A stretch of DNA of 64,000 bases. It comes from Streptomyces spiramyceticus (GTDB taxonomy: Bacteria; Actinomycetota; Actinomycetes; Streptomycetales; Streptomycetaceae). A model generated the notes under the pieces. It was not told where the DNA came from. It was given only the letters and a program-made list of their open reading frames with translations, and searched no databases. The position numbers and the translations under genes were made by a program. Of this stretch, positions 50,927-60,040 are shown one piece after another. The stretch is taken from positions 5,009,501-5,073,500 of the forward strand of contig NZ_JARBAX010000001.1 in assembly GCF_028807635.1 (NCBI RefSeq). The letters run 5' to 3'. How positions within the stretch are numbered: the first letter of the stretch is position 1; each line of letters starts with the position of its first letter.

Positions 50927-51062
50927 CGCCGGACGTCGCACGCCGTGTCGGAGGGGGCAGGCGGCCACGAAGGCCACCTGCCCCTGTGGGGCCGCCGCGA
51001 TCGCCGTCCAAAGCGCGGAATGGTCGGCGGGCCGGTGTCCCCGCCGGGCAGGATGTACGTCC

Positions 51063-52301
51063 GTGACCGTCGTAAACATCCCCGGATCCAAGTCCGTCAC
51101 CGCGCGCGCCCTCTTCCTCGCCGCCGCGGCCGCCGGAACCACCACCCTGCTGCGCCCGCTCCGCTCGGACGACACCGAGGGCTTCGCCGAGGGCCTCGGC
51201 CGTCTCGGGTACCGGCTGGAGCGCGAGGCCGGTGCCTGGCGCGTCGAGGGGCGGCCGTCAGGGCCCGCCGTCGACGAAGCCGACGTCTACTGCCGCGACG
51301 GCGCCACCACCGCCCGTTTCCTGCCCACCCTTGCCGCGGCCGGCGCCTCCGGTACGTACCGTTTCGACGCATCCCCGCAGATGCGCCGCCGCCCCCTCGC
51401 CCCGCTCACCGAGGCACTGCGCACGCTCGGCGTCGACCTGCGCCACGAGGAGGCGGAGGGTCACCATCCGCTGCGCATCGCCGCCGCCGGTATCAAGGGC
51501 GGCGAACTGACCCTGGACGCGGGGGAGTCGTCGCAGTACCTGACCGCGCTGCTGATGCTCGGTCCGCTCACCGTGGAGGGCCTGCGCATCGATGTCACGG
51601 ACCTCGTCTCGGCGCCGTACGTCGAGATCACGCTCGCGATGATGCGCAGCTTCGGCGCCGAAGTGACGCGGGAGGGCAACGTCTTCGACGTACGGCCCGG
51701 CGGCTACCGCGCGACGACGTACGCCGTCGAACCGGACGCGTCGACCGCCAGCTACTTCTTCGCCGCCGCAGCGGTGTCGCCCGGCCGCGAAGTCACCGTC
51801 CCCGGGCTCGGCACGGGCGCGCTCCAGGGCGACCTGCGCTTCGTCGACGTACTGGAACAGATGGGCGCCGACGTCCGTATCACCGCGGACAGCACCACGG
51901 TCCGTGGCGCAGGCGTGCTCAAGGGCCTCACCGTCAACATGCGCGACATCTCCGACACGATGCCGACACTGGCGGCCATCGCACCGTACGCCGCCGCCCC
52001 CGTCCGTATCGAGGACGTCGCCAACACCCGCGTGAAGGAGTGCGACCGGCTGGAGGCCTGCGCGGAGAACCTGCGCAGGATGGGCGTCTCGGTCGCCACG
52101 GGCCCGGACTGGATCGAGATCCGGCCCGGCACGCCCCGTCCCACCGAGATCGCGACGCACGGCGACCACCGCATGGCGATGTCGTTCGCGGTGACGTCAC
52201 TGCACACGGCGCCGGGCATGACCTTCGACGACCCCGGATGCGTACGGAAGACCTTCCCGGACTTCCACGAGGCCTTCGCGGCGCTTCAGCGAACCTGGTA
52301 G
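51063..52301 (+). CDS. EPSP synthase-family protein (3-phosphoshikimate 1-carboxyvinyltransferase)
   Basis: 412 residues in the EPSPS/MurA fold. Motifs: GSKSVTARALFLA (8-20; substrate-binding GSKS), DASPQMRRRPLAPLTEALR, ESSQYLTALLML, DASTASYFFAAAA, then NTRVKECDRLEACAENLRRM and THGDHRMAMSFAV. The loop usually written GNAGTAMR in class I enzymes reads RDGATTAR, placing Ala81 at the position of the E. coli Gly96. The GTG at 51063 gives an unusually short N-terminus, starting only five residues before the GSK motif. No other shikimate-pathway genes are nearby, so this may be a second copy used in specialised metabolism or a variant housekeeping enzyme. Confidence 0.85.
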   Translation: MTVVNIPGSKSVTARALFLAAAAAGTTTLLRPLRSDDTEGFAEGLGRLGYRLEREAGAWRVEGRPSGPAVDEADVYCRDGATTARFLPTLAAAGASGTYRFDASPQMRRRPLAPLTEALRTLGVDLRHEEAEGHHPLRIAAAGIKGGELTLDAGESSQYLTALLMLGPLTVEGLRIDVTDLVSAPYVEITLAMMRSFGAEVTREGNVFDVRPGGYRATTYAVEPDASTASYFFAAAAVSPGREVTVPGLGTGALQGDLRFVDVLEQMGADVRITADSTTVRGAGVLKGLTVNMRDISDTMPTLAAIAPYAAAPVRIEDVANTRVKECDRLEACAENLRRMGVSVATGPDWIEIRPGTPRPTEIATHGDHRMAMSFAVTSLHTAPGMTFDDPGCVRKTFPDFHEAFAALQRTW

Positions 52302-52394
52302 CGCTAGGGGGTGTCCCCTAGACGCAGACGCCGCCCACTCCCATGCACCACAATCGACCCTTCACTCACGCATCAACAGAACCAGGGGCCAGCG

Positions 52395-53201
52395 ATGTTC
52401 TGGGCGGGCAAGCAGGGGCAGCAGGGGAAGCGGCGGGCGCGGCGGCAGGGAGCGGCCGTCGCCGTGGCCGGAGTCGTGTTCGCTGGCGCGGTCGCGTGCG
52501 GCGGCAGTAACAGCGGCACCGACAAGGACGGCAAGAACGACGGGAAGCCGGACGGCACGCCCACTGCCAGTGCCGGCAAGGCCGCGAGCGGGCCCAAGCC
52601 GCTCACCGAGGCCCAGCTCACCGCCGCCGCGTTCACCGACGGCGAGAGTGTCGGCAAGTACACCGCCTCCGAGTTCACCCTCGGCGGGCCCAACGGCGAG
52701 GAATACACCGCCGACCCCGCCGTCTGCCAGCCCTTCGTCAGCCTCGCCGACGAAGTCACCGACTACGAACTCAGGACCGAGGTCAACCGCAGGGTCGACG
52801 TCCCCGACGAAATGCTCGGCCTGACCGTCTCCGTCCAGCTCCGTTCGTACGCGAACGGCGACGCCGCCCGCGTCATGAAGGACGTCGCCAAGGCCGGCAA
52901 GGAATGCGCCGACGGGTTCACCGAGGAGCGGGCCATCGCCAAGGGCAAGTACCTCAAGGTCGAGCCCGTCAAGGCGCCCGACTTCGGCGACGGGGCGGAC
53001 GAGGCAAGGGCGTACCACTTCACGATTCTCGACGTGAAGGGGAAGCTGAAGCTCCACGAGTACCTGACCGTCGTACGCGCCGGCTCGGCCACCCTCTCCT
53101 TCCGCGGCGAGATCATCGACACCAAGGACATCGGGGGAGTGCCGAAGGAGGTCCTGGACGCCCAGTGGGAGAAGTTCGAGGCCGCGGTCGGCACCAAATG
53201 A
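52395..53201 (+). CDS. Secreted lipoprotein of unknown function
   Basis: 268 residues. An N-terminal basic stretch (KQGQQGKRRARRQG) and hydrophobic segment AAVAVAGVVFAGAVAC ending in a lipobox Cys mark a type II lipoprotein signal. A low-complexity Gly/Lys/Asp/Thr linker precedes a soluble domain of about 190 residues with no family I recognise. ATG 52395 has AGGGG about seven bases upstream. Its stop overlaps the ATG of the next gene (ATGA), so the two are translationally coupled. It would sit on the outer face of the membrane. Confidence 0.82.
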   Translation: MFWAGKQGQQGKRRARRQGAAVAVAGVVFAGAVACGGSNSGTDKDGKNDGKPDGTPTASAGKAASGPKPLTEAQLTAAAFTDGESVGKYTASEFTLGGPNGEEYTADPAVCQPFVSLADEVTDYELRTEVNRRVDVPDEMLGLTVSVQLRSYANGDAARVMKDVAKAGKECADGFTEERAIAKGKYLKVEPVKAPDFGDGADEARAYHFTILDVKGKLKLHEYLTVVRAGSATLSFRGEIIDTKDIGGVPKEVLDAQWEKFEAAVGTK

Positions 53202-54475
53202 TCAGCGGGCTGTCCCTGCTCCTGCGGCACGCGCCGAGCGCCGTCGTCCCCGCACTGCTGGACCGGCTCGACGCCAGGCAGCGGTACGAACTCCTCGCCC
53301 TGTACCCACCGGTGCCGCAGACCGTGAACCACGTGCTGTCCCAAGGCGGCAGCCCCCGCGACCGCGTCGCCCTCGCGCGCAACCGGTACAGCGACCGCGC
53401 GCTGCTGCTGCGGCTGATGGAGTGCGGGGAGTACGAGGTCGACCGGTCGGTCTACTTCCACCGCCGGACCACAGGCGCGATGCGGCGGGCCATCGCCCCG
53501 GCCCCGCACGAGCCCGTGCTCGCCACGCTTGAGCTCGTAGAGCTGCTCAGGGGCCATCAGCGGGTACGGCACGCCCTGCGCATCCTGGACCGGCCGCACG
53601 TCCTCGACCCGCACGCACTGCTGAGCGAGCATCGCCGTCGGCCACTGCCGCCCGGCGCCGTCGAGGCGCTCGTCCTGAGCGGCGAGTGCCCGCGCGCAGC
53701 CGTGCTCGCACTGCTCGACACCCGCGGCACGCGCACGTACGGCCGCTGGTGGTACCGGCCGGCCGTACGCGCCGTACGCACCGGCGCGATCACCCCCGCC
53801 GAACTCGTCCGCCACATGGCCCCCGCCCACCGCACCCTCCTCCTCCCCACCGTCCGGGTACGCGGCGGGCTCCGCTTGAACGACGCGGAGGCAGCCGCCG
53901 TACGGGAGGAGACGGGCCGCGTGCTGCACCCCGTCCTCTCCGACCGGATCGAGGACTGGACCGACTTCGGGCGCCGCGCCCACACCTTCGACGGCACGCT
54001 GCCCGAACTGGCGGCGGCCACCGGGCACATCAGCACGGGCGGCCCCGAGATCGAGGGACTGAGCAGCGCCCTCCTGGACGCCCTGCCCGTACGCCGCGAA
54101 CCGTGCTGGGACCCCCTCGCGCGGGCCGACGCGCTCAAGGCCCTCGCCCGGCTCGACACGGACAGTCGGCCCCAGTACCACCTGCGCAAACAGGCTCTGG
54201 CGGACGGGCTGCTGACGGGCGACGACATCGTGCTGCACGGCGCCCCCGCCCGCGCTGCCATCGACGAGAAGAGCTGGCTCGGCCATCTCGAACACTTCGA
54301 CCGGCCGCAAGCAGTCGTCGCCGCCCGCACCCGCACCACCGAGCTCGCCCGCGCCGCGCTCGGCGAGGATCCGGAGGCATGGTGGGCCGTGGCCCGGCGG
54401 TTGCCGAAATTCGAAGGTACGTTCCCGGAGTTGCTCGGCCGGGGCTTCCGCGGGGACTCGCTGTCCGCCTGGTGA
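53198..54475 (+). CDS. Conserved hypothetical protein coupled to the lipoprotein gene
   Basis: 425 residues, Leu/Ala/Arg-rich and predicted largely helical, with repeated LARxxR/LLxxL patterns (LLLRHAPSAVVPALLDRLDA, LARNRYSDRALLLRLMECG, VEALVLSGECPRAAVLALLD). These suggest an alpha-solenoid made of HEAT-like helical hairpins, though I cannot assign a family. No signal peptide or membrane helix is seen, so it is cytoplasmic. ATG 53198 overlaps the lipoprotein stop by four bases. Codon use is that of Streptomyces core genes. The dxr gene follows after 24 bases, so it could be read into that operon. Confidence 0.78.
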   Translation: MISGLSLLLRHAPSAVVPALLDRLDARQRYELLALYPPVPQTVNHVLSQGGSPRDRVALARNRYSDRALLLRLMECGEYEVDRSVYFHRRTTGAMRRAIAPAPHEPVLATLELVELLRGHQRVRHALRILDRPHVLDPHALLSEHRRRPLPPGAVEALVLSGECPRAAVLALLDTRGTRTYGRWWYRPAVRAVRTGAITPAELVRHMAPAHRTLLLPTVRVRGGLRLNDAEAAAVREETGRVLHPVLSDRIEDWTDFGRRAHTFDGTLPELAAATGHISTGGPEIEGLSSALLDALPVRREPCWDPLARADALKALARLDTDSRPQYHLRKQALADGLLTGDDIVLHGAPARAAIDEKSWLGHLEHFDRPQAVVAARTRTTELARAALGEDPEAWWAVARRLPKFEGTFPELLGRGFRGDSLSAW

Positions 54476-54499
54476 GCCATTGCGGCAACAATGGGGGGC

Positions 54500-55762
54500 A
54501 TGAGCGACAGCCCAGCCCCCCTTGCCGACCCGCACATCGCCTTCGACGCGTCCGAAGGCCGCCGGGACATCGTCGTCCTCGGCTCCACCGGGTCCATCGG
54601 CACCCAGGCCATCGACCTGGTGCTCCGCAACCCCGACCGGTTCCGTGTCACCGCGCTCTCCGCGGCCGGCGGCCGGGTCGGGCTGCTCGCCGAGCAGGCG
54701 CGGCAGCTGAACGTCCGTACCGTCGCGGTCGCCCGCGAGGACGCCGTGCCCGCCCTGCGCGAGGCGCTGAAGGAGCGGTACGGGAACTCCGGGAGCACAG
54801 AGCCCCTCCCCGAGATCCTCGCCGGGCCCGAGGCTGCCACGGAGGTCGCCGCATCCGCATGCCACACCGTCCTCAACGGCATCACCGGATCCATCGGCCT
54901 CGCGCCCACCCTCGCCGCCCTCGAAGCCGGCCGCACCCTCGCGCTCGCCAACAAGGAGTCGCTGATCGTCGGCGGCCCCCTCGTGAAGGCGCTCGCCAAG
55001 CCCGGCCAGATCATCCCGGTCGACTCCGAGCACGCCGCGCTCTTCCAGGCCCTGGCCGGCGGCACCCGCGCCGACGTCCGCAAGCTCGTCGTCACCGCCT
55101 CTGGCGGCCCCTTCCGCGGACGTACGAAGGCGGAGCTGGCGAACGTCACCCGCGAGGACGCCCTCGCGCACCCCACCTGGGCCATGGGCCCGGTGATCAC
55201 GGTCAATTCGGCCACTCTGGTCAACAAGGGTCTTGAGGTCATCGAGGCGCACCTCCTCTACGACATCCCCTTCGACCGCATCGAGGTCGTCGTCCACCCC
55301 CAGTCATACGTTCACTCGATGGTGGAGTTCACGGACGGCTCGACCCTCGCCCAGGCCACCCCGCCCGACATGCGCGGCCCGATCGCCATCGGCATCGGCT
55401 GGCCCGAACGCGTCCCGGACGCCGCGCCCGCCTTCGACTGGTCGAAGGCGTCGACCTGGGAGTTCTACCCCCTCGACAACGAAGCTTTCCCCTCCGTGGG
55501 ACTGGCCCGACATGTCGGTACGCTCGCGGGCACGGCCCCCGCGGTGTTCAATGCCGCGAACGAGGAGTGCGTCGACGCGTTCCTCGCCGGGCGGCTGCCG
55601 TTCACAGGAATCGTGGATACGGTCGCCGAAGTCGTGGCCGAGCATGGCACCCCGCGTGCGGGAACCTCGCTCACGGTCGCGGACGTCCTGGAAGCCGAGA
55701 CCTGGGCACGAGCCCGGGCCCGTGAAATCGCAGCACAGGCAACAGCGGAGGCTCGCGCATGA
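54500..55762 (+). CDS. dxr: 1-deoxy-D-xylulose-5-phosphate reductoisomerase
   Basis: 420 residues; the MEP-pathway enzyme making 2-C-methylerythritol 4-phosphate with NADPH. NADPH motif [17 protein letters not shown] is near residue 30; [12 protein letters not shown], the metal/substrate segment [21 protein letters not shown] and [12 protein letters not shown] follow. ATG 54500 ([11 protein letters not shown]) is chosen over ATG 54491 because a run of Gs precedes it and it matches the N-terminus recalled from other streptomycetes. The stop overlaps the rseP ATG. With ispG downstream it forms an isoprenoid precursor block. Confidence 0.96.
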   Translation: MSDSPAPLADPHIAFDASEGRRDIVVLGSTGSIGTQAIDLVLRNPDRFRVTALSAAGGRVGLLAEQARQLNVRTVAVAREDAVPALREALKERYGNSGSTEPLPEILAGPEAATEVAASACHTVLNGITGSIGLAPTLAALEAGRTLALANKESLIVGGPLVKALAKPGQIIPVDSEHAALFQALAGGTRADVRKLVVTASGGPFRGRTKAELANVTREDALAHPTWAMGPVITVNSATLVNKGLEVIEAHLLYDIPFDRIEVVVHPQSYVHSMVEFTDGSTLAQATPPDMRGPIAIGIGWPERVPDAAPAFDWSKASTWEFYPLDNEAFPSVGLARHVGTLAGTAPAVFNAANEECVDAFLAGRLPFTGIVDTVAEVVAEHGTPRAGTSLTVADVLEAETWARARAREIAAQATAEARA

Positions 55763-57060
55763 CGACGATCCTGTTGACGGTCCTCGGGATAGTCATCTTC
55801 TTTGCGGGGCTGCTCATCTCCATCGCCTGGCACGAGCTCGGTCACCTCTCGACCGCCAAGCTCTTCGGCGTCCGTGTGCCGCAGTACATGGTCGGCTTCG
55901 GACCGACCATCTGGTCCCGGCACAAGGGCGAGACGGAGTACGGGATCAAGGCGATCCCGCTCGGCGGCTACATCCGCATGATCGGGATGTTCCCGCCGGG
56001 GCCCGACGGCAAGATCGAAGCCCGTTCGACATCCCCGTGGCGCGGCATGATCGAGGACGCCCGCTCGGCGGCGTACGAGGAACTCCAGCCCGGCGACGAG
56101 ACCCGGCTCTTCTACACGCGCAAGCCGTGGAAGCGCGTGATCGTGATGTTCGCCGGCCCCTTCATGAACCTCATCCTCGCCGTGGCGCTCTTCATCGGCG
56201 TGATGATGACGGTCGGCCTGAACCAGCAGACGACCACCGTCGACTCGGTCGTCCCCTGTGTCGTCGCGCAGAGCGAGAACCGCGAGTGCAAGAAGGGCGA
56301 CCCCGAGTCGCCCGCCAAGGCCGCCGGCCTGCAGAAGGGCGACAAGATCGTCGCCTTCGACGGCAAGCCCGTCGAGGACTGGGCGACGCTGTCGGACCGT
56401 ATCCGCGACACCATCGGCCCGGCCGCGATCACGGTCGAGCGCGACGGCCAGGAGAAGGTCCTCCAGGCGAAGCTGATCCCCAACAAGGTCGCCAAGAAGG
56501 ACGCCCAGGGCCAGCCCATCGCCGACCAGTACGTCGAGGCCGGCTACCTCGGCTTCGGCCCCGGCACGGCCGTCGTGCCGCTGTCCTTCACCGACTCGCT
56601 GGACCGCATGGGCGTCATGATCGAGTCCGGCGTCCAGTCGCTCATCGACCTGCCCTCCAAGGTCCCCGACCTGTGGAACGCCACCTTCAACGGCGAGGAG
56701 CGCAAGGCCGACTCCCCCATGGGCGTGGTCGGCGCGGCCCGCGTAGGCGGCGAGATCCTCGGGCTCGGGCTGCCCATGGAGAACACGATGGGGATGATGC
56801 TGTTCCTCATCGCGGGCTTCAACCTCTCCCTCTTCCTCTTCAACATGCTGCCGCTGCTGCCGCTCGACGGCGGGCACATCGCGGGAGCCCTGTGGGAGTC
56901 GCTGAGGCGCAATGTGGCGAAGGTCTTCCGGCGGCCCGACCCGGGCCCCTTCGACGTCGCCAAGCTGATGCCCGTCGCGTACGTCGTCGCCGGGATCTTC
57001 ATCTGCTTCACCGCGCTGGTGCTGGTGGCGGACGTGGTGAACCCCGTCCGGATCTCCTGA
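55759..57060 (+). CDS. rseP: Site-2 protease / RseP-family zinc metalloprotease
   Basis: A 433-residue intramembrane protease. The zinc motif HELGH is in the first transmembrane helix ([18 protein letters not shown]). A second catalytic region [19 protein letters not shown] lies near the C-terminus. A PDZ domain (about 180-260) contains [20 protein letters not shown]. It lies between dxr and ispG, overlapping dxr by four bases (ATGA), the same order found in many actinobacteria. RseP-type proteases cleave anti-sigma factors and signal-peptide remnants within the membrane; its substrate here is not known. Confidence 0.95.
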   Translation: MTTILLTVLGIVIFFAGLLISIAWHELGHLSTAKLFGVRVPQYMVGFGPTIWSRHKGETEYGIKAIPLGGYIRMIGMFPPGPDGKIEARSTSPWRGMIEDARSAAYEELQPGDETRLFYTRKPWKRVIVMFAGPFMNLILAVALFIGVMMTVGLNQQTTTVDSVVPCVVAQSENRECKKGDPESPAKAAGLQKGDKIVAFDGKPVEDWATLSDRIRDTIGPAAITVERDGQEKVLQAKLIPNKVAKKDAQGQPIADQYVEAGYLGFGPGTAVVPLSFTDSLDRMGVMIESGVQSLIDLPSKVPDLWNATFNGEERKADSPMGVVGAARVGGEILGLGLPMENTMGMMLFLIAGFNLSLFLFNMLPLLPLDGGHIAGALWESLRRNVAKVFRRPDPGPFDVAKLMPVAYVVAGIFICFTALVLVADVVNPVRIS

Positions 57061-57199
57061 CACGTGCGGCTCACCGGCAGCCCACCATTGAGTGGGTTTG
57101 CCGACGTGGTGTGCTCCGGGCTTTCGCGGTGACGTAACCTCGAAGTCCGGAGCCCGCCGATCTCGGGACCTTGATCCACACCTTGGGGTTGCACAGCAG

Positions 57200-58378
57200 A
57201 TGACTGCAATTTCTCTCGGAATGCCGTCCGTTCCGACGAAGCTCGCCGACCGTAGGGTCAGCCGCAAGATCCAGGTCGGATCGGTGGCGGTAGGCGGGGA
57301 CGCGCCCATTTCGGTGCAGTCGATGACGACCACCAGGACGTCCGACATCGGCGCGACGCTCCAGCAGATCGCGGAGCTGACAGCGTCCGGCTGCCAGATC
57401 GTACGAGTGGCCTGCCCGACCCAGGACGACGCCGACGCGCTGGCGACCATCGCGCGCAAGTCGCAGATCCCGGTGATTGCGGACATCCACTTCCAGCCGA
57501 AGTACGTCTTCGCGGCCATCGACGCGGGCTGCGCGGCGGTCCGGGTCAACCCGGGCAACATCAAGCAGTTCGACGACAAGGTCAAGGAGATCGCCAAGGC
57601 GGCCTCCGCGAGCGGCACCCCGATCCGCATCGGAGTGAACGCCGGATCGCTCGACGCCCGCCTGCTCCAGAAGTACGGCAAGGCCACCCCGGAGGCGCTC
57701 GTCGAGTCCGCCCTGTGGGAAGCCTCCCTCTTCGAGGAGCACGGCTTCGGCGACATCAAGATCTCGGTCAAGCACAACGACCCGGTCGTGATGGTCAACG
57801 CCTACCGGCAGCTCGCCGCCCAGAGCGACTACCCGCTGCACCTCGGCGTCACCGAGGCAGGCCCCGCCTTCCAGGGCACCATCAAGTCCGCGGTCGCCTT
57901 CGGCGCGCTGCTGAGCGAGGGCATCGGCGACACGATCCGGGTGTCCCTTTCGGCCCCGCCCGTCGAGGAGGTCAAGGTCGGCCTCCAGATCCTGGAGGCC
58001 CTCAACCTCAAGCAGCGCCGCCTGGAGATCGTGTCCTGCCCGTCCTGCGGCCGCGCCCAGGTCGACGTCTACAAGCTCGCCGACCAGGTGGCGGCCGGGC
58101 TCGACGGCATGGAGGTGCCGCTGCGCGTCGCCGTCATGGGCTGCGTCGTCAACGGTCCCGGCGAGGCCCGTGAGGCCGACCTCGGTGTCGCCTCCGGCAA
58201 CGGCAAGGGCCAGATCTTCGTCAAGGGCGAGGTCATCAAGACCGTCCCCGAGTCGAAGATCGTCGAGACCCTCATCGAAGAGGCGCTGAAGATCGCCGAG
58301 CAGATGGAGAAGGACGGGGTCGCCTCTGGCGCCCCGGTTGTCACAGCCTCGGGCGAGCCCGAGGTCTCCGTCAGCTGA
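57200..58378 (+). CDS. ispG: (E)-4-hydroxy-3-methylbut-2-enyl-diphosphate synthase
   Basis: A 392-residue Fe-S enzyme of the MEP pathway. The TIM-barrel half includes [33 protein letters not shown] and [19 protein letters not shown]. The C-terminal cluster domain shows the cysteine ligands in IVSCPSCGR and [14 protein letters not shown] 57200 starts MTAISLGMP, matching other streptomycete proteins. It lies 139 bases after rseP; a GGGG purine run is about 11 bases before the start. A terminator hairpin follows at 58424. Streptomyces often carry two ispG copies; only this one is in the window. Confidence 0.96.
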   Translation: MTAISLGMPSVPTKLADRRVSRKIQVGSVAVGGDAPISVQSMTTTRTSDIGATLQQIAELTASGCQIVRVACPTQDDADALATIARKSQIPVIADIHFQPKYVFAAIDAGCAAVRVNPGNIKQFDDKVKEIAKAASASGTPIRIGVNAGSLDARLLQKYGKATPEALVESALWEASLFEEHGFGDIKISVKHNDPVVMVNAYRQLAAQSDYPLHLGVTEAGPAFQGTIKSAVAFGALLSEGIGDTIRVSLSAPPVEEVKVGLQILEALNLKQRRLEIVSCPSCGRAQVDVYKLADQVAAGLDGMEVPLRVAVMGCVVNGPGEAREADLGVASGNGKGQIFVKGEVIKTVPESKIVETLIEEALKIAEQMEKDGVASGAPVVTASGEPEVSVS

Positions 58379-58423
58379 CACCGGCGGATATCCGCACAAG
58401 ACGTGTGCGCAAGACGGTGCATA

Positions 58424-58451
58424 AGGAGCCTCGCCCTCGGGCGGGGCTCCT
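58424..58451 (+). terminator. Terminator after ispG
   Basis: Arms AGGAGCCTCGCCC (58424-58436) and GGGCGGGGCTCCT (58439-58451) pair with one G-T wobble around a tight CTCG-type tetraloop, followed by CCTGCATTTGC. It lies 45 bases after the ispG stop and precedes the GNAT gene. Confidence 0.75.
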
Positions 58452-58526
58452 CCTGCATTTGCGGCGCTCGCCGGAAGGGCCAGGTACAGTTCGTGGATCA
58501 GAAGCCCGTACGGTGAGGCCCCTCAC

Positions 58527-59372
58527 GTGTTGACTCAGACCACCACCCGGGTCCTCGACCCCGGCGAACTGGGCGCCGCGCTCGCCATCCTCGAAAGCGA
58601 GCCCGTCGCCAACGCCTTCGTGACCTCCCGCGTCCAGGCCGCCGGCCTCGACCCGTGGCGGCTCGGCGGCGAGATGTGGGGCTGGTACGCCGAAGGACGA
58701 CTGCGCTCGCTCTGCTACTCCGGCGCCAACCTCGTCCCGATCTGCGCCACCCCCGAAGCGGTACGCGCCTTCGCCGACCGCGCCCGCAGGGCCGGCCGCC
58801 GCTGCTCCTCGATCGTCGGCCCCGCCCGGACCACCGCCCAGCTGTGGCGCCTCCTCGAACCGAGCTGGGGCCCCGCCCGCGACGTACGCTCGCACCAGCC
58901 GCTCATGGTCACCGAAGAACTCTCGCGGCTCGTCGAGCCCGACCCCCTGGTCCGTCGCATCGACAAGGCCGAGATCGACGTGATCATGCCGGCGTGCGTG
59001 GCGATGTTCACGGAGGAGGTCGGCGTCTCGCCGCTCGCCGGCGACGGCGGGCTGCTCTACCAGGCGCGGGTGGCCGAACTGGTCGCCGCCGGGCGGTCGT
59101 TCGCCCGTATCGAGGACGGCAAGGTCGTCTTCAAGGCCGAGATCGGCGCCGCGACGTCCCGGGCCTGCCAGATCCAGGGCGTCTGGGTCGCCCCCGAATA
59201 CCGGGGCCGCGGGCTCTCGGAGACCGGCATGGCGGCCGTCCTGCGTTATGCGCTGGCCGATGTCGCCCCGGTGGTCAGCCTCTACGTCAACGACTTCAAC
59301 ACGGCGGCCCGCGCGGCGTACCGGCGGGTCGGTTTCCGCGAGGTTGGCGCGTTTATGAGCGTGTTGTTCTGA
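58527..59372 (+). CDS. GNAT acetyltransferase with N-terminal DUF4081 domain
   Basis: 281 residues. The first 130 form a domain seen in actinobacteria as DUF4081 (LGAALAILESEPVANAFVTS and SLCYSGANLVPI region). The C-terminal GNAT fold (about 150-281) has the acetyl-CoA loop VWVAPEYRGRGLSETGMAAV and the final FNTAARAAYRRVGFREVGAF. GTG 58527 has GTGAGG upstream; TTG 58530 is an alternative. It precedes a second GNAT gene and proS, an arrangement conserved in related genomes as far as I recall. The acceptor is unknown. Confidence 0.88.
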   Translation: MLTQTTTRVLDPGELGAALAILESEPVANAFVTSRVQAAGLDPWRLGGEMWGWYAEGRLRSLCYSGANLVPICATPEAVRAFADRARRAGRRCSSIVGPARTTAQLWRLLEPSWGPARDVRSHQPLMVTEELSRLVEPDPLVRRIDKAEIDVIMPACVAMFTEEVGVSPLAGDGGLLYQARVAELVAAGRSFARIEDGKVVFKAEIGAATSRACQIQGVWVAPEYRGRGLSETGMAAVLRYALADVAPVVSLYVNDFNTAARAAYRRVGFREVGAFMSVLF

Positions 59373-59391
59373 CGGGACCGCGCAGTAGGGT
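59364..59391 (+). promoter_or_regulatory. Putative promoter of the second GNAT gene (leaderless)
   Basis: TTGTTC (59364-59369) and TAGGGT (59386-59391) are 16 bases apart, and the -10 ends seven bases before the ATG at 59399, which has no Shine-Dalgarno. This geometry predicts a transcript starting at the A of the start codon. Confidence 0.45.
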
Positions 59392-59398
59392 GCGCTCC

Positions 59399-59971
59399 AT
59401 GGCAGCTCATACCGGGGGCCACCCCCAGCCCCCCGCCGTCCTGATCGGGCCGGTCGATCTCGCGGCGCGGGTGGACGAGGCCCTCGCCGTGCAGGCCAAC
59501 GCCTTCGGACTCAGCGACGACGAGGTCGGCGTACGCCGTCACATCGTGCTGCGGCATCTCCTCAACCCCGGCGCGCTGGCACTCGGCGCGACCACGCCCG
59601 AAGGCCGCCTCGTCGGCTTCGTCTACGGGATGCCCAACGACCGCACGCACTGGTGGTCGACTGTCGTGGAGCCGTACCTGCGCAACACCGGAACCGAGGG
59701 CTGGCTGGACGACTCGTTCGTCATCACCGAGCTGCATGTCGAGCCCCACCACCAGGCACGCGGCATCGGCCGCACGCTGATCACCACCATCACGGACGCC
59801 GTGCCCCAGCCGCGTTCCATCCTCTCGGCGATCGACATCGAGAGCCCGGCCCGCGGCCTCTACCGCTCACTGGGATACGTCGACCTGGCCCGCCAGGTCC
59901 ACTTCCCGAGCGCGCCGATGCCGTACGCGGTGATGGGCGCACCGCTCCCGCTGCGGCGTCACCCTGCGTAA
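59399..59971 (+). CDS. GNAT family N-acetyltransferase
   Basis: A 190-residue single-domain GNAT protein. The acetyl-CoA pyrophosphate loop is ELHVEPHHQARGIGRTLITT (about residues 111-130) and the last helix-strand element is SPARGLYRSLGYVDL. The N-terminal part includes VRRHIVLRHLLNPGALALGA. ATG 59399 has no Shine-Dalgarno but a -10-like TAGGGT seven bases before it, so it is likely leaderless. It lies 26 bases after the first GNAT gene and 69 before proS. No known substrate group is evident; it is not RimI-like by motif. Confidence 0.88.
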   Translation: MAAHTGGHPQPPAVLIGPVDLAARVDEALAVQANAFGLSDDEVGVRRHIVLRHLLNPGALALGATTPEGRLVGFVYGMPNDRTHWWSTVVEPYLRNTGTEGWLDDSFVITELHVEPHHQARGIGRTLITTITDAVPQPRSILSAIDIESPARGLYRSLGYVDLARQVHFPSAPMPYAVMGAPLPLRRHPA

Positions 59972-60040
59972 CGGATTTCCCGGGGCCTGTGCGACACGGC
60001 TAACCTCCTGCCATCACACTTTTCTTCGCAGGAGTTCACC

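Noticed and set aside
51063..52301. Part of a shikimate-pathway or natural-product cluster
   Set aside because: No other aro or biosynthetic core genes are nearby; neighbours are an acyl-CoA dehydrogenase and a lipoprotein.
52763..55297. 844-codon minus-strand open frame
   Set aside because: Antisense to the unknown protein gene and dxr; no domain recognised.
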